Source: an uncultured Eubacteriales bacterium
Lineage (GTDB): Bacteria; Bacillota; Clostridia; Oscillospirales; CAG-272
Reading direction: 5' to 3'
Assembly (NCBI GenBank): GCA_902491535.1
Contig: CABUHS010000001.1
Span: 1-64,000 of the forward strand
DNA: 64,000 nucleotides
Made by a program: the position numbers and the translations under genes. The notes under the pieces were generated by a model. That model did not search any database, had not been told where the DNA came from, and saw only the letters and a list, made by a program, of their open reading frames with translations. Positions 34,207-43,500 of the stretch are shown piece by piece (the stretch's first letter is position 1; each line of letters starts with the position of its first letter).

Positions 34207-36605
34207 TATTCTTTCCCCTGTTTTTCCAAAGGTATCAATGCGCTGCAGACGCCGCACTCATCTTCAACTGTAACTTCTACATCACCGCCGCCGTCGGCGC
34301 GGACTATCGCCATTGCCTCGCCATAGTAGGTCTTTGTTACGTCATCAGAATAGTTACCCTCTACATAAGCGTTGGCACTGCCAAGTCCCTCAAGCACGCC
34401 GTTTTTCACCGATACGTGAAGCGTATGCTTCTCCATCGGATTTAAAACACCGTTTTTATCGGCATATCTGAGCCACACGAAGGCAAACTCATCGGGGCGT
34501 ACCGCAGACTCCTCCGGCTCAATATGCAGAAACGTTTCACGTTCGGCAGTTACGAGAGTACACCGCCCTATTTCACGTCCTGTCTTATCATAAGACACCG
34601 CTGTTATCTCGCCGTCCTCATAGGCAGTTTTGAACACCGCTCTGCATCCCCTCTTCATTTTCTGACCACCGACGGAGGTACCGTTTATGAAAAGCTCTAC
34701 AAAGGCCGCCCTTGCATATACTTCAATGGCAGCATTCATTCCCGCGCAGCCGCGCCACGACCAGCTTTCAAGCGCCTTTGTAAGCTGCCAGCCCGTCAGC
34801 TGTATTTTTTCCGTCTGATAAACAGGCGTAACCGCTATAAACGGTCCCGCGTCCCTCTCAAAGGCAACACGCGTAAACGCCGCCTCGGCGCGCGGCTTAC
34901 CAAGCAGATCTATACGTCCGTTGCCGCCTGTCATACGGGTATACTCTTCATCGAATTTATAATCGGAGTATTCTGCGCAGCCTTCTCCCGTTTCGCCTAT
35001 ATAATCCATGCCCGCCCATACAAAATCACCGATAATCCGCGGATGCTCTTTTGCAAGCTCCCAAAAGTCATACGCGTCCTTGCAGAAGGTTTCACTGCCT
35101 AGAATAAGCCTGTCTGAATACTTTTTCAAATCGTGCCGATATCTGAAAATACCGTAATTATAGCCCGCTATGTCCATATTTGCAAAAGCGTCCCTTGTTT
35201 TCAGGTCGCACGGCGGCAGGGTAGCTCCGAACTTCATAAACCAGTCGCCTACTTTGCATGCAAGAGTATTGTAAAACTCGCTGCCCACCGATTTCTTTTT
35301 CGGCTTTTTATCCGTCTGTATATCAGCGGCGGTCTTTTCCGCCTTTTCGTCGCTGTATACGCCCAGTCCGACAGAGCTTAAAAAGTTGAAAAATATATTG
35401 ATGCCGCAGGTAACTGGACGTGTTCCGTCCGCCTCATGAAGAAATCTGGTCATCTGACCCGTCAGCTCAATTCCCTTTTCCTGCGCGGTTTCCGCAACCT
35501 CGTTTCCCGTTGAGTACATTATAACCGACGGGTGATTGAAGTCCTTATCCACCATGTCTCTGAGATCCTGCCGCCACCAATCGGCGAGCTGCGCAGCGTA
35601 ATCATATTTTGTTTTATGAATATACCATACGTCAACATATTCGTCCATCATCAGCATTCCCTCGCGGTCACAGGCATCAAGCAGCGCCTTTGACGCGGGA
35701 TAATGAGAGGATCGTACCGCGTTATACCCGTTCTCCTTTAAGATTTTTATACGTCTGCGCTCTACCTTCGGATATGTACACGCACCCAGCAAGCCGTTGT
35801 CATGGTGAATACAGGCTCCTCGGATAATAACGCGCTCTCCGTTTAAAGTCAAGCCGTTTTTCGGTCCCCAGTAAAGAGACCGCACGCCGAAGCTCTCCTC
35901 CGCGGTATCCTCTCCGAAGCTGACACGGCAGCTGTAAAGATACGGCGTATCACAGCTCCACAGATGAACATTCGGAACAGATATTTTAAAGACTGCCAAG
36001 CCGCCTGCCGACGACGCTGTTGCCGATACGACAGACATGCCGTCAGCGTCAATAATTTTGAGAAAAACTTCTCCGTCCCCCGACGTTTTTACGCATACCT
36101 CTATCTCACCCTCTTTATAGTTAACGGTGCTGATGCGAACACCGTTTACCGGTATATGACACGTTCCGCCGGTGTACATCCAGACAGGACGGTAAATACC
36201 TGTTCCCGAATACCATCTGCTGTTGGGCTGATCGGAGTTTTTTGCCGTTACGCGTATCTCATTTTCAGCGTCATAGTTTAAAAAATCAGTAGCGTCTACA
36301 TAAAAATTAGTATACCCGTATGGTCTGTATGCGGCGCGTCTGCCGTTTATATATACCTCTGCATTACGGTACACGCCCTCAAATTCAAATACAGTCACCT
36401 TGCCGCGCTGCTCATCCGGTACAAAAAAGCTTTTTATATATTCGTAGTTGCCGCCCTCGTACCAACCGATATTGTTGCCGCCCACACTGTCGGCACTTCT
36501 CTTTTCGCTTCGCATAGCGTCGTGCGGCAGCGTGACGGGGTATGCCGCCCCGTCTCTTGTCAGGCATCTGCAAAACCAGCCTTTGTTAAAATCTGTTTTC
36601 TTCAT
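34206..36605 (-). CDS. GH2 family beta-galactosidase-like enzyme
   Basis: This 799-residue enzyme has the GH2 order: jelly-roll sugar-binding domain (about 1-145), immunoglobulin-like domain (about 150-240) and TIM barrel (about 245-560), then further beta domains. The acid/base Glu369 (TGNEV) and nucleophile Glu505 (GSETF) are present. An insert rich in Lys and Asp (about 418-440) interrupts the barrel. No signal peptide, so it is cytoplasmic. It is translationally coupled to the GH78-like gene downstream. Confidence 0.88.
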   Translation of the reverse strand: MKKTDFNKGWFCRCLTRDGAAYPVTLPHDAMRSEKRSADSVGGNNIGWYEGGNYEYIKSFFVPDEQRGKVTVFEFEGVYRNAEVYINGRRAAYRPYGYTNFYVDATDFLNYDAENEIRVTAKNSDQPNSRWYSGTGIYRPVWMYTGGTCHIPVNGVRISTVNYKEGEIEVCVKTSGDGEVFLKIIDADGMSVVSATASSAGGLAVFKISVPNVHLWSCDTPYLYSCRVSFGEDTAEESFGVRSLYWGPKNGLTLNGERVIIRGACIHHDNGLLGACTYPKVERRRIKILKENGYNAVRSSHYPASKALLDACDREGMLMMDEYVDVWYIHKTKYDYAAQLADWWRQDLRDMVDKDFNHPSVIMYSTGNEVAETAQEKGIELTGQMTRFLHEADGTRPVTCGINIFFNFLSSVGLGVYSDEKAEKTAADIQTDKKPKKKSVGSEFYNTLACKVGDWFMKFGATLPPCDLKTRDAFANMDIAGYNYGIFRYRHDLKKYSDRLILGSETFCKDAYDFWELAKEHPRIIGDFVWAGMDYIGETGEGCAEYSDYKFDEEYTRMTGGNGRIDLLGKPRAEAAFTRVAFERDAGPFIAVTPVYQTEKIQLTGWQLTKALESWSWRGCAGMNAAIEVYARAAFVELFINGTSVGGQKMKRGCRAVFKTAYEDGEITAVSYDKTGREIGRCTLVTAERETFLHIEPEESAVRPDEFAFVWLRYADKNGVLNPMEKHTLHVSVKNGVLEGLGSANAYVEGNYSDDVTKTYYGEAMAIVRADGGGDVEVTVEDECGVCSALIPLEKQGKE

Positions 36606-36623
36606 TGTTACCTCCTATACAGC

Positions 36624-39551
36624 CTAATTTTCACACCCGAGCCACTTGCCGAGATCGGAAATAACCCTTTCAGTTCTTATTTCAGCACCCTCGCTGCTGA
36701 GATGACTGTCTATCAAATAAAAATATATTCCTGAATACAGTGAATCCTCAATTTCGGAAATAATCGGAACGGAAATGTTTTCTCTCAGATACGCGTCAAG
36801 CTGACGGATCGCCTCGGCAGTACTCTCCTCCGTAAGTGAAGCGTGATTTCGCGGAGTGTATGTGAAATATACGCTGACGCCTTTATCAGCAAAGCGTCTG
36901 TAGACACCGTTCAGAGATTCCGTTGTTCCTTCGGGAAAGCTCTGCACCGTATAATCCGCAATATTATGGCGCAGGCACTCGTCCCTGTTTCCGTTGGGAC
37001 GCGGCAGTATCAGATCGCCGTACTTGTTATATGTATCGAATGTATAATAATTGCCATCGTCGTCAAAGCGTGCGGGACTTATGCCGTAATTCTTACCTGC
37101 CATTCCGCTTCGTGCGCCGAGATACTCGCCGAAGCTTGCAAATACGTCGGAATACTCTCTCAGATCCAGATTTGCCGCAGCGTCATAGTTTGACTCCATC
37201 ATCGCCCAAAACTGCGCGTCCAATCTGTCATCGGTGCAAAACTGATCGCTTACCGCGTCAAATTCAGGCGCGGACAGCAAAACGTCGCCCTTGCCCGAAA
37301 GCTGTAATATCAGATCATACTGCGGCAGCGCGGTTGTATACGCATACACACCCATATTTACTACCTCATATTCGGGAAAGGCAGTCTGAAGCGCAGGACT
37401 GTCATATCCGTACCGTCCTGACGAGCCTGAAAACAGTATCAGCTTCTTTTTTCCTGTCAAAGACAAAAGCCTGTCGTATTTGTCGGCAAAGGTGTCAAAA
37501 TAGCTGCCGCTGTATACAGGGCTGACGGCGGCGTTTACGTGAAGCGTTTGCAGTGCGTCGCAGTCAACAAAAGAATCGGAATGCACGCTTTCAAGCGCAT
37601 CGAACAGTATTACCTCTTTTACGGTACACCCCTGAAATGCACGATCCTCTATCACCCTAACGGACGGCGGCAGAACAAGCCGCTTTATTACTGCGCCGGC
37701 AAACGCTCCCGTGCAAATTCTTGTGACTTTCGCACCGTCCGCTTTTTCGGGTACGGAGCAAACCTCCCCGCTTCCGATATAGCCTACGATCCATGCTTCG
37801 CTTCCGTGACGCTCAAAAACAAAGCTGTCCTGTTCAAGAGTCTTTTCCCACTGCGCATACAGCACCGTGTTCTCACCGCGCTCTATCCTGCTGCCCAGCC
37901 CCACTCTTTTGCCGCTGCCGTCGGGACTTGTATTCCAACATGTCAGAATATATCCATCCCGCTCAAAATACCTTGTTCCTATAGCAGTATTCTGACGAAG
38001 ATGAGAATTGTTTCCGGGCAGTGTAACGCTATCTCCCCATGAATTCTTACCGCGCCCTCCGTTAGCCATGTAGATGACAGATCTGCCGCCTAAATTAACA
38101 TCGCTGCCCTCCGGATTCTCATCATCTGCTCCGTCGGCGCGTATACGTGCGGCGTGCGGTGCCCAGAAATAGTTTGTTTTATAAACACTGAGCCTTTCTG
38201 CAGGAACATATATAAGCGCCTTTGTTCCGTCAAGAAGTCCTGCGCCGACAGTACAGTTCTCAGGCCTTGTGTTTTTAATATACAGCTTTTCAAGGCTGTC
38301 GCAGCCGCTGAATGAATTATCCTCTACAGCGCTTATATTTTTTTGCAAAACTATCTCTTTAATATTCTTATTATCTACAAATACCGTATGTGACATGCCC
38401 GTCACAGGCTTATCACCGTATGCGGTAGGCACAGTAAGCTTTTCTTTTTTCATCCCCGCATCTGTCAGTCCTACGATGCAGAGCGCTCCTCCAACGTCCT
38501 CGTAAATAAAGCAGTCCGCATCGCTGCAATCTCCCAAAATCGACTCGGCCGACTCGGCATCGGGCATTTCGGGTAATTGAATGTTGACGGGAGAGTCGTC
38601 TCCCAAGGCTTCTTTCAATTCTGCGGCAAGTCTTGCCGTGTTTACAACGGCACCCGCGCTGTTAAGATGAAAATTTGTATCAAAAAACCAACCCGACTCC
38701 ATTATCGCGTCGGAAGCATCACCTATTACGGGGCAATCCAACCTACCCTTAAGATACTCGGTATACATGCCTGCCCGAGACGCCTCCCTTTCGGCTACGG
38801 CGGCGTTCATCGGGCAAAAACTGTAGAATACCTTTATACCGTCCCGCTTACAGGACGCAGTGAATTTATTGACCTTTTCAAAAAATTCTTCAGTCGGAAG
38901 TGTCTTATCAAATACAATATTCATATTGACATCGACTCCGTCTGCCATTATGTTTCTGTCGCGTGCCTGATCTTCAATATCTCCGTAACCGTTAAAAACC
39001 GATCTTCTGTAAACGCCCTCGCCGACCGGAGCATCGCCGTCAAAAAACATACGCGCCCTCTCGCCCGCAAACTGCGGAAGGCGACCTATCATCCGGCCGT
39101 ACCTTCCGCTCTCAAGCGATGATAAAAGTTTCGGCATACCGTCAGCTGCCTGCCACATCGACTCGGCGCTGAAAAAATCAGATAAAGTCTGTCCGCTTTG
39201 CTCAGGTGAGAAAACGACGATATCGCCCTCTCGAAGCAGCGGACGCACCAATTCAAGCATAACGGTAGTTCCGAGCCCCGCGTACAAGCCAAAATTTCGG
39301 GCGCTGTAGCCTTCCATCTCAGCTTCGAGCAGATCACATCTCACACCGAAAGCGGCGCCGCTGCCGCCCACTATAACGATGCGCTTTCCCTCTGCCGCCT
39401 CAAGCGCCGTCCATTTATCCTGCAAGGCACATAGATATGTCTCGCCATACTGCGTGGGAAGCACGAAAAGGGAAGCAATAAGTGCCGCAGGCACCGCGAA
39501 AATAATTATAAGACACGCCGCAATTCGCCCTGCCATCCTTCTTGAACGCAT
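36624..39551 (-). CDS. membrane-anchored protein with two SGNH-like domains and leucine-rich repeats
   Basis: This is a 975-residue surface protein. One N-terminal membrane helix lies at about 10-31. A first SGNH/AlgX-like acyltransfer domain follows (GGSGAAFG at 62-69; DTNFHLNSAG near 295). BspA-type leucine-rich repeats (about 365-470) and an InlB/Flg_new-type repeat (about 497-575, ending NTVLYAQW) come next, then more BspA repeats. A second SGNH-like domain closes it (FSGSSGRYG near 715; DSHLSSEG at 948-955). It lies downstream of an MBOAT gene, so it probably finishes transfer of acyl groups to a surface glycan. Confidence 0.75.
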   Translation of the reverse strand: MRSRRMAGRIAACLIIIFAVPAALIASLFVLPTQYGETYLCALQDKWTALEAAEGKRIVIVGGSGAAFGVRCDLLEAEMEGYSARNFGLYAGLGTTVMLELVRPLLREGDIVVFSPEQSGQTLSDFFSAESMWQAADGMPKLLSSLESGRYGRMIGRLPQFAGERARMFFDGDAPVGEGVYRRSVFNGYGDIEDQARDRNIMADGVDVNMNIVFDKTLPTEEFFEKVNKFTASCKRDGIKVFYSFCPMNAAVAEREASRAGMYTEYLKGRLDCPVIGDASDAIMESGWFFDTNFHLNSAGAVVNTARLAAELKEALGDDSPVNIQLPEMPDAESAESILGDCSDADCFIYEDVGGALCIVGLTDAGMKKEKLTVPTAYGDKPVTGMSHTVFVDNKNIKEIVLQKNISAVEDNSFSGCDSLEKLYIKNTRPENCTVGAGLLDGTKALIYVPAERLSVYKTNYFWAPHAARIRADGADDENPEGSDVNLGGRSVIYMANGGRGKNSWGDSVTLPGNNSHLRQNTAIGTRYFERDGYILTCWNTSPDGSGKRVGLGSRIERGENTVLYAQWEKTLEQDSFVFERHGSEAWIVGYIGSGEVCSVPEKADGAKVTRICTGAFAGAVIKRLVLPPSVRVIEDRAFQGCTVKEVILFDALESVHSDSFVDCDALQTLHVNAAVSPVYSGSYFDTFADKYDRLLSLTGKKKLILFSGSSGRYGYDSPALQTAFPEYEVVNMGVYAYTTALPQYDLILQLSGKGDVLLSAPEFDAVSDQFCTDDRLDAQFWAMMESNYDAAANLDLREYSDVFASFGEYLGARSGMAGKNYGISPARFDDDGNYYTFDTYNKYGDLILPRPNGNRDECLRHNIADYTVQSFPEGTTESLNGVYRRFADKGVSVYFTYTPRNHASLTEESTAEAIRQLDAYLRENISVPIISEIEDSLYSGIYFYLIDSHLSSEGAEIRTERVISDLGKWLGCEN

Positions 39552-39649
39552 ACTTTCCTTTCCTCCTTTGAGCTTCCCTTTTCTGTCTGTAAGTACTAAA
39601 ATCTGAAATATATGAACGCACTCGCTCCGTCGCCCTCAAGCCTCAGCAG

Positions 39650-40984
39650 TCATGCGACGGCAACAGCGAGCATGGTATAAACAAAGGTCATGTCCCGATG
39701 CGTCTTTCCTTCCTCCTCGCTGCTGAGGCTGTACAGGATCGGGAAAGAAAGGACTGCAAGCACGATTATTGCAAGCTCCGTGACGCCGATACCGAGACAC
39801 TCAAGCCCTGCGGCAATGTTCCAGCGAGAGAACAGGCATTTGATAAGCGCCGCAGCATGAGTCAGACTGTCTGCCCTGAAAAAAATCCATGAAAACGAAA
39901 CTGCGGAAAATGTCAGAAGCCGTCCCGGAAAAAGAAAGCGCGGTTCTCTCTCAAAAAATCGGGATATCAGAACCTCCGAGATAACAAAAGCTCCGTGAAG
40001 AAGTCCCCACACGACAAACGTCATATTCGCACCGTGCCACAGTCCGCTTACAGTAAAAACGACCGCCGTTGCAAGTATCTGACGCGCTGTGCCGTGTCGG
40101 CTGCCGCCCAGCGGAATGTAAACATAATCGGCAAGCCAGCGGCTGAGGCTTATATGCCACCTCCGCCAAAATTCTCGTATGCTCGCCGACAGGTACGGTC
40201 TGTCAAAGTTTCTCATAAGCCGCACGCCGACAAGCCGTGCGCTGCCCGCCGCGATCTCCGAATATCCTGCAAAATCACAGTATATCTGTATCCCGAACAG
40301 CAGGGCGGCGGCAAAAACCGCGCTTCCGTCCGGATCCATTGCGGAGAAAACAGATGTTACAAATACGCCGCAAAAATCTGCGACAACTATTTTTCTGAAA
40401 GATCCGCTCAGGAGAAGCCGCACTCCGGCGCGAAGGTCGTCAAAATCAACGTCCTTCCCTGCCCCTATCTGCGGAAGCAGCGACCCCGCGCGTTCAATCG
40501 GTCCTGCAACAAGCTGCGGAAAAAACGAAATATACAGTGCAAAGTATCCGAAATGACACTCGGCGCAAATATCACGCCTGTAAACATCAATCGTATACGA
40601 CAGTGCCTGAAAGATATAAAACGAGCATCCCACGGGCAAAACAATATTCCACGGCTCCCATTTCTCCGAAAAAATGTGCGCTGCACACTCTGCAAAAAAA
40701 TTGAAGTACTTGAAATACAATAATACGCCGACGCATAACGTCAGTGCAGCAATCAGCACCGCCCGCCGCACATTCTGCCCGACGGCTCTTTCCAAAAGAA
40801 TACCCGAGACATATGAAACAGCTACTACTGCGGCAAGCAGAAATGTCAGCGGTATACTGCTGCTTGCGTAAAAGAATATGCTTGCCGCAAGAAGAACGAT
40901 CCACCTTTTATTTGACGGACAAAGGCGGTACAGTACGGCAACTGTCGGCAGAAAGACAAGATAAGCTATGGAGTCAAAGCTCAT
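39650..40984 (-). CDS. MBOAT-family membrane O-acyltransferase
   Basis: This 444-residue protein has about ten membrane helices. The family signatures are FFPQLVAGPIERA (about 154-166), EFWRRWHISLSRWL with His277, and VSGLWHGAN with the probable catalytic His317. AlgI/DltB/PatA relatives pass acetyl or other acyl groups across the membrane for attachment to a polymer by an SGNH partner. The start overlaps the small membrane gene (ATGA) and the SGNH gene follows 98 bases later. Confidence 0.9.
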   Translation of the reverse strand: MSFDSIAYLVFLPTVAVLYRLCPSNKRWIVLLAASIFFYASSSIPLTFLLAAVVAVSYVSGILLERAVGQNVRRAVLIAALTLCVGVLLYFKYFNFFAECAAHIFSEKWEPWNIVLPVGCSFYIFQALSYTIDVYRRDICAECHFGYFALYISFFPQLVAGPIERAGSLLPQIGAGKDVDFDDLRAGVRLLLSGSFRKIVVADFCGVFVTSVFSAMDPDGSAVFAAALLFGIQIYCDFAGYSEIAAGSARLVGVRLMRNFDRPYLSASIREFWRRWHISLSRWLADYVYIPLGGSRHGTARQILATAVVFTVSGLWHGANMTFVVWGLLHGAFVISEVLISRFFEREPRFLFPGRLLTFSAVSFSWIFFRADSLTHAAALIKCLFSRWNIAAGLECLGIGVTELAIIVLAVLSFPILYSLSSEEEGKTHRDMTFVYTMLAVAVA

Positions 40985-41220
40985 TTATTCTTTTCTCCTC
41001 TCCGACGAAAAATATTCTCCGCAAGCAGCAGTATTAACAGCACAATAAGCATTTCCTCAAGCCCTGCTCCCAGTATAAGCGCTCTGAGAACCCCCACGAC
41101 CCAAAAAGCGCCGCCGAGATATCCCACCGCAGAGCTTTTTTTCAGAGCGCCGTCCAAAACGCTTAAAAGAAAAGCCGCAAGCATTAAAACAAGTGTCAGG
41201 GGATCAGCTAAAACAGTCAT
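40981..41220 (-). CDS. small membrane protein of the acyl-transfer cassette
   Basis: It has 79 residues from the ATG at 41220 behind GGAGATT; the longer frame starting at 41271 lacks a ribosome site. Two to three hydrophobic segments (LVLMLAAFLLSVLDG, AVGYLGGAFWVVGVLRALIL, MLIVLLILLLAENIF) and a basic tail follow. It overlaps the MBOAT gene by four bases, suggesting a partner protein as in other MBOAT systems. Family not recognised. Confidence 0.6.
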   Translation of the reverse strand: MTVLADPLTLVLMLAAFLLSVLDGALKKSSAVGYLGGAFWVVGVLRALILGAGLEEMLIVLLILLLAENIFRRRGEKNK

Positions 41221-41399
41221 TTTAATCTCCGTTCCGCGGCATTTAATTGCGAAGCAATTTAGTACCGGCACTAAAAAAGTAATGAAATTCGACTGTGTCT
41301 CCGTAGGAAAAAATTGGACAGTGCCTTATTTTTAAGGAGAATTCAGGCGTGAAATAATTGTACATAAAGCCTGATTTAATGTAATTTTCACGCTGTCAT
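41221..41399. terminator. gap with long inverted repeat after the transporter gene
   Basis: GCGTGAAA (41350-41357) and TTTTCACGC (41383-41391) form an inverted repeat downstream of the transporter gene on the minus strand. No long T-run follows, so it may be a weak terminator. The rest is the likely promoter region of the acyl-transfer operon, with no clear core seen. Confidence 0.35.
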
Positions 41400-42890
41400 T
41401 TACGCCTGCTTATCTTTTTCACTGTCGGCATGACGTGCCTGTATCGCCTTCTGCTCCTCGGGCAGCTTCTTTTCAACTGTCCAGAAAAGAATGAGCAGGG
41501 CACAAAGCGCATATGCCGCGGTTTCTATCCAAATATAACTGACTGAGATCGCAGTCTGCGCCGCCGCGCTCTGCCCCGCCGTGCCGAGTGCAATATCGGC
41601 AGACTGATTGTATCCGCCCGCGCCGAGAACCGCGCTGAGAATAGCGTTGCATATAGGCGTCGCAGCTACCATTATAGAGCTGTATATAGACATTGTAAGT
41701 CCGTCGGTACGGATATTGTGCGTAAACTCAATATGATCGATAACGTCGGCAAGCATGGCAAGTATCAGATAACAGGCAGGAGATGAGCCCAGACATTTTA
41801 TGGCAACACCGATGGCTACAGGTACTATATTACCGTTTCCCAGTCCCGCTATAATACCGCCGATAACGCCTATTATCATACCAACAACGGTAACGCGTCT
41901 CTTGCCGAATTTATTTGCAAGAGGTACCACCACCGTTGCCGCCAGCGCCATTGGTATTGCGCCCATTATTGCTAAAAGCGACTGCGACGCGCCCCACGCG
42001 TCTACCGAGCCGAAGAAAGTGTTATCAAGCACCCACTTGCAGAAATAGGTCATGGAGCCGTTTTTCATAGCGCCGCTCCACTGGAACATCATATAGAATA
42101 TCAGTGCTATCCACCACCATTTTTCAGATACCACCGCTTTAAGCTGCGCACCCAGCGTCGGTGAGGAGGTGCTGTCATCTGCCCTTGATTTTCCCGAAAG
42201 AGTTTCCTCAGTTACTCTCTCCCTTGTGAAAATAAACTGCAAATATATAGTCAACGCGGAGAATACCGCCACTGCAAACATTGCCGCAAACCAAAGGTTT
42301 TGATCTTCTTTAAGTGCAAAGGATACGAGTATCGGGAAGACCATCGAGCCTGCTCCCATAACTCCCAGTCCCGCAACGTTAGTAAATGAAGCGAGAGCGG
42401 CGCGCTGCTTTGAGTCGCGGGTAGATACTGGAATAAGAGTCGAATTGGCTGTATTGTAGATAGGATACGCTACAGAATAGAAAAGATTATATGCTATAGC
42501 TATCCATACGAATTTCGCTGTACCCTCAAATGGAACGATAAACATAAGTATGCTTGAAATGCTTAAGGTAAGCGCAGACAAAAGTATCCACGGTCTTGCT
42601 TTGCCCGCCAGTACCCTTGTGCGTTCTATAAGCTGACCAACAATAAGATTTGCAGCGACAATAAGAATTGTTGAGACAAGCTGAAGCGCTGCAAGAAAGC
42701 CCAGATCAAGCTTTAATACGTCGGTAAAATAGTTTTGAAGTATACTTGTAAATATACCCGAAGAAAGAAGCGCGCCAAAGGGTCCGATAAAATATCCGAT
42801 AAGCATTTCAGGCAGGCGCACCTTATCGGAGCTGATACGTGTTTTGGTAAACGGCGTGTTCCAAAAATCTTTTTTCTTTTGAACTGCCAT
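41400..42890 (-). CDS. GPH-family sugar:cation symporter
   Basis: This 496-residue protein has 12 predicted membrane helices. The start (RLPEMLIGYFIGPFGALLSSGI) and the loop GQLIERTRVLAGKARPWIL match the glycoside-pentoside-hexuronide transporters (MelB/XynB type). It should import di- or oligosaccharides with H+ or Na+. It lies between the GH3 operon and the GH2/GH78 operon, so it probably feeds their cytoplasmic enzymes. Confidence 0.88.
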   Translation of the reverse strand: MAVQKKKDFWNTPFTKTRISSDKVRLPEMLIGYFIGPFGALLSSGIFTSILQNYFTDVLKLDLGFLAALQLVSTILIVAANLIVGQLIERTRVLAGKARPWILLSALTLSISSILMFIVPFEGTAKFVWIAIAYNLFYSVAYPIYNTANSTLIPVSTRDSKQRAALASFTNVAGLGVMGAGSMVFPILVSFALKEDQNLWFAAMFAVAVFSALTIYLQFIFTRERVTEETLSGKSRADDSTSSPTLGAQLKAVVSEKWWWIALIFYMMFQWSGAMKNGSMTYFCKWVLDNTFFGSVDAWGASQSLLAIMGAIPMALAATVVVPLANKFGKRRVTVVGMIIGVIGGIIAGLGNGNIVPVAIGVAIKCLGSSPACYLILAMLADVIDHIEFTHNIRTDGLTMSIYSSIMVAATPICNAILSAVLGAGGYNQSADIALGTAGQSAAAQTAISVSYIWIETAAYALCALLILFWTVEKKLPEEQKAIQARHADSEKDKQA

Positions 42891-42963
42891 ATGTCATATT
42901 CCTTTCTTTTTTGCTTATTGTAACTAAGTGCCCCATGACGGCGGTTTGCATCCTATTTAAAAG

Positions 42964-43010
42964 ACCGCGGCGGTCAAAAGATATTTGCATCTATCTCTTG
43001 ACCGCCGCGT
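42964..43010 (-). terminator. terminator of the GH3 operon
   Basis: CGCGGCGGTCAA at the left and TTGACCGCCGCG at the right make a strong stem extended by AGATA/TATCT with one mismatch. On the minus strand it is followed by CTTTT. It lies just past the 156-residue gene. Confidence 0.8.
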
Positions 43011-43028
43011 TTGACGGTAATTTAATAT

Positions 43029-43499
43029 TTATGCGTTCTTTTTTCTGATGCCGCAAAACGCGCATACCATGCCGGCAAGCATTGAAATGCCGAGACAGAC
43101 CATGCTGGCAATGGTACCTGTAGCTGAAGAAAGATTCTGAGGAGTCTGCACTTCCAAAATTACGTCTGCATTAGAGAAGTAGATGAATCCCAATCCCTCA
43201 ACTCTGACCGCGATCAGATTTATAAGGCACAAAGTAATCAGTACGGGAGCTGCGATCTGAAGCGCACCCGTTATCAGATCGACTGCGGCTGCCGCGCCGC
43301 CCTCAGTCTTTATCTGACCGAGTACAACGGATGCTATAAGCATTACCACTGCCAATATACAGTAAAGAACAAGGTTGCCTACTGCAGCATTCTGAAAATA
43401 TCCCGCGCTGTTGATATTAACACCGTATACAATAACCGATGCAATTGTAAACAAAGAGGTTATCAGAGCTATCCATGAGCCTGTGGATAATTTTTTCAT
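43029..43499 (-). CDS. four-helix membrane protein
   Basis: This 156-residue protein has hydrophobic stretches at about 8-28, 42-63, 78-105 and 127-150 and a basic end. It starts behind AGGAGG one base after the GH3 stop region. It may assist the membrane-anchored GH3 enzyme, but that is inference from coupling only. Family not recognised. Confidence 0.6.
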   Translation of the reverse strand: MKKLSTGSWIALITSLFTIASVIVYGVNINSAGYFQNAAVGNLVLYCILAVVMLIASVVLGQIKTEGGAAAAVDLITGALQIAAPVLITLCLINLIAVRVEGLGFIYFSNADVILEVQTPQNLSSATGTIASMVCLGISMLAGMVCAFCGIRKKNA

Positions 43500-43500
43500 C

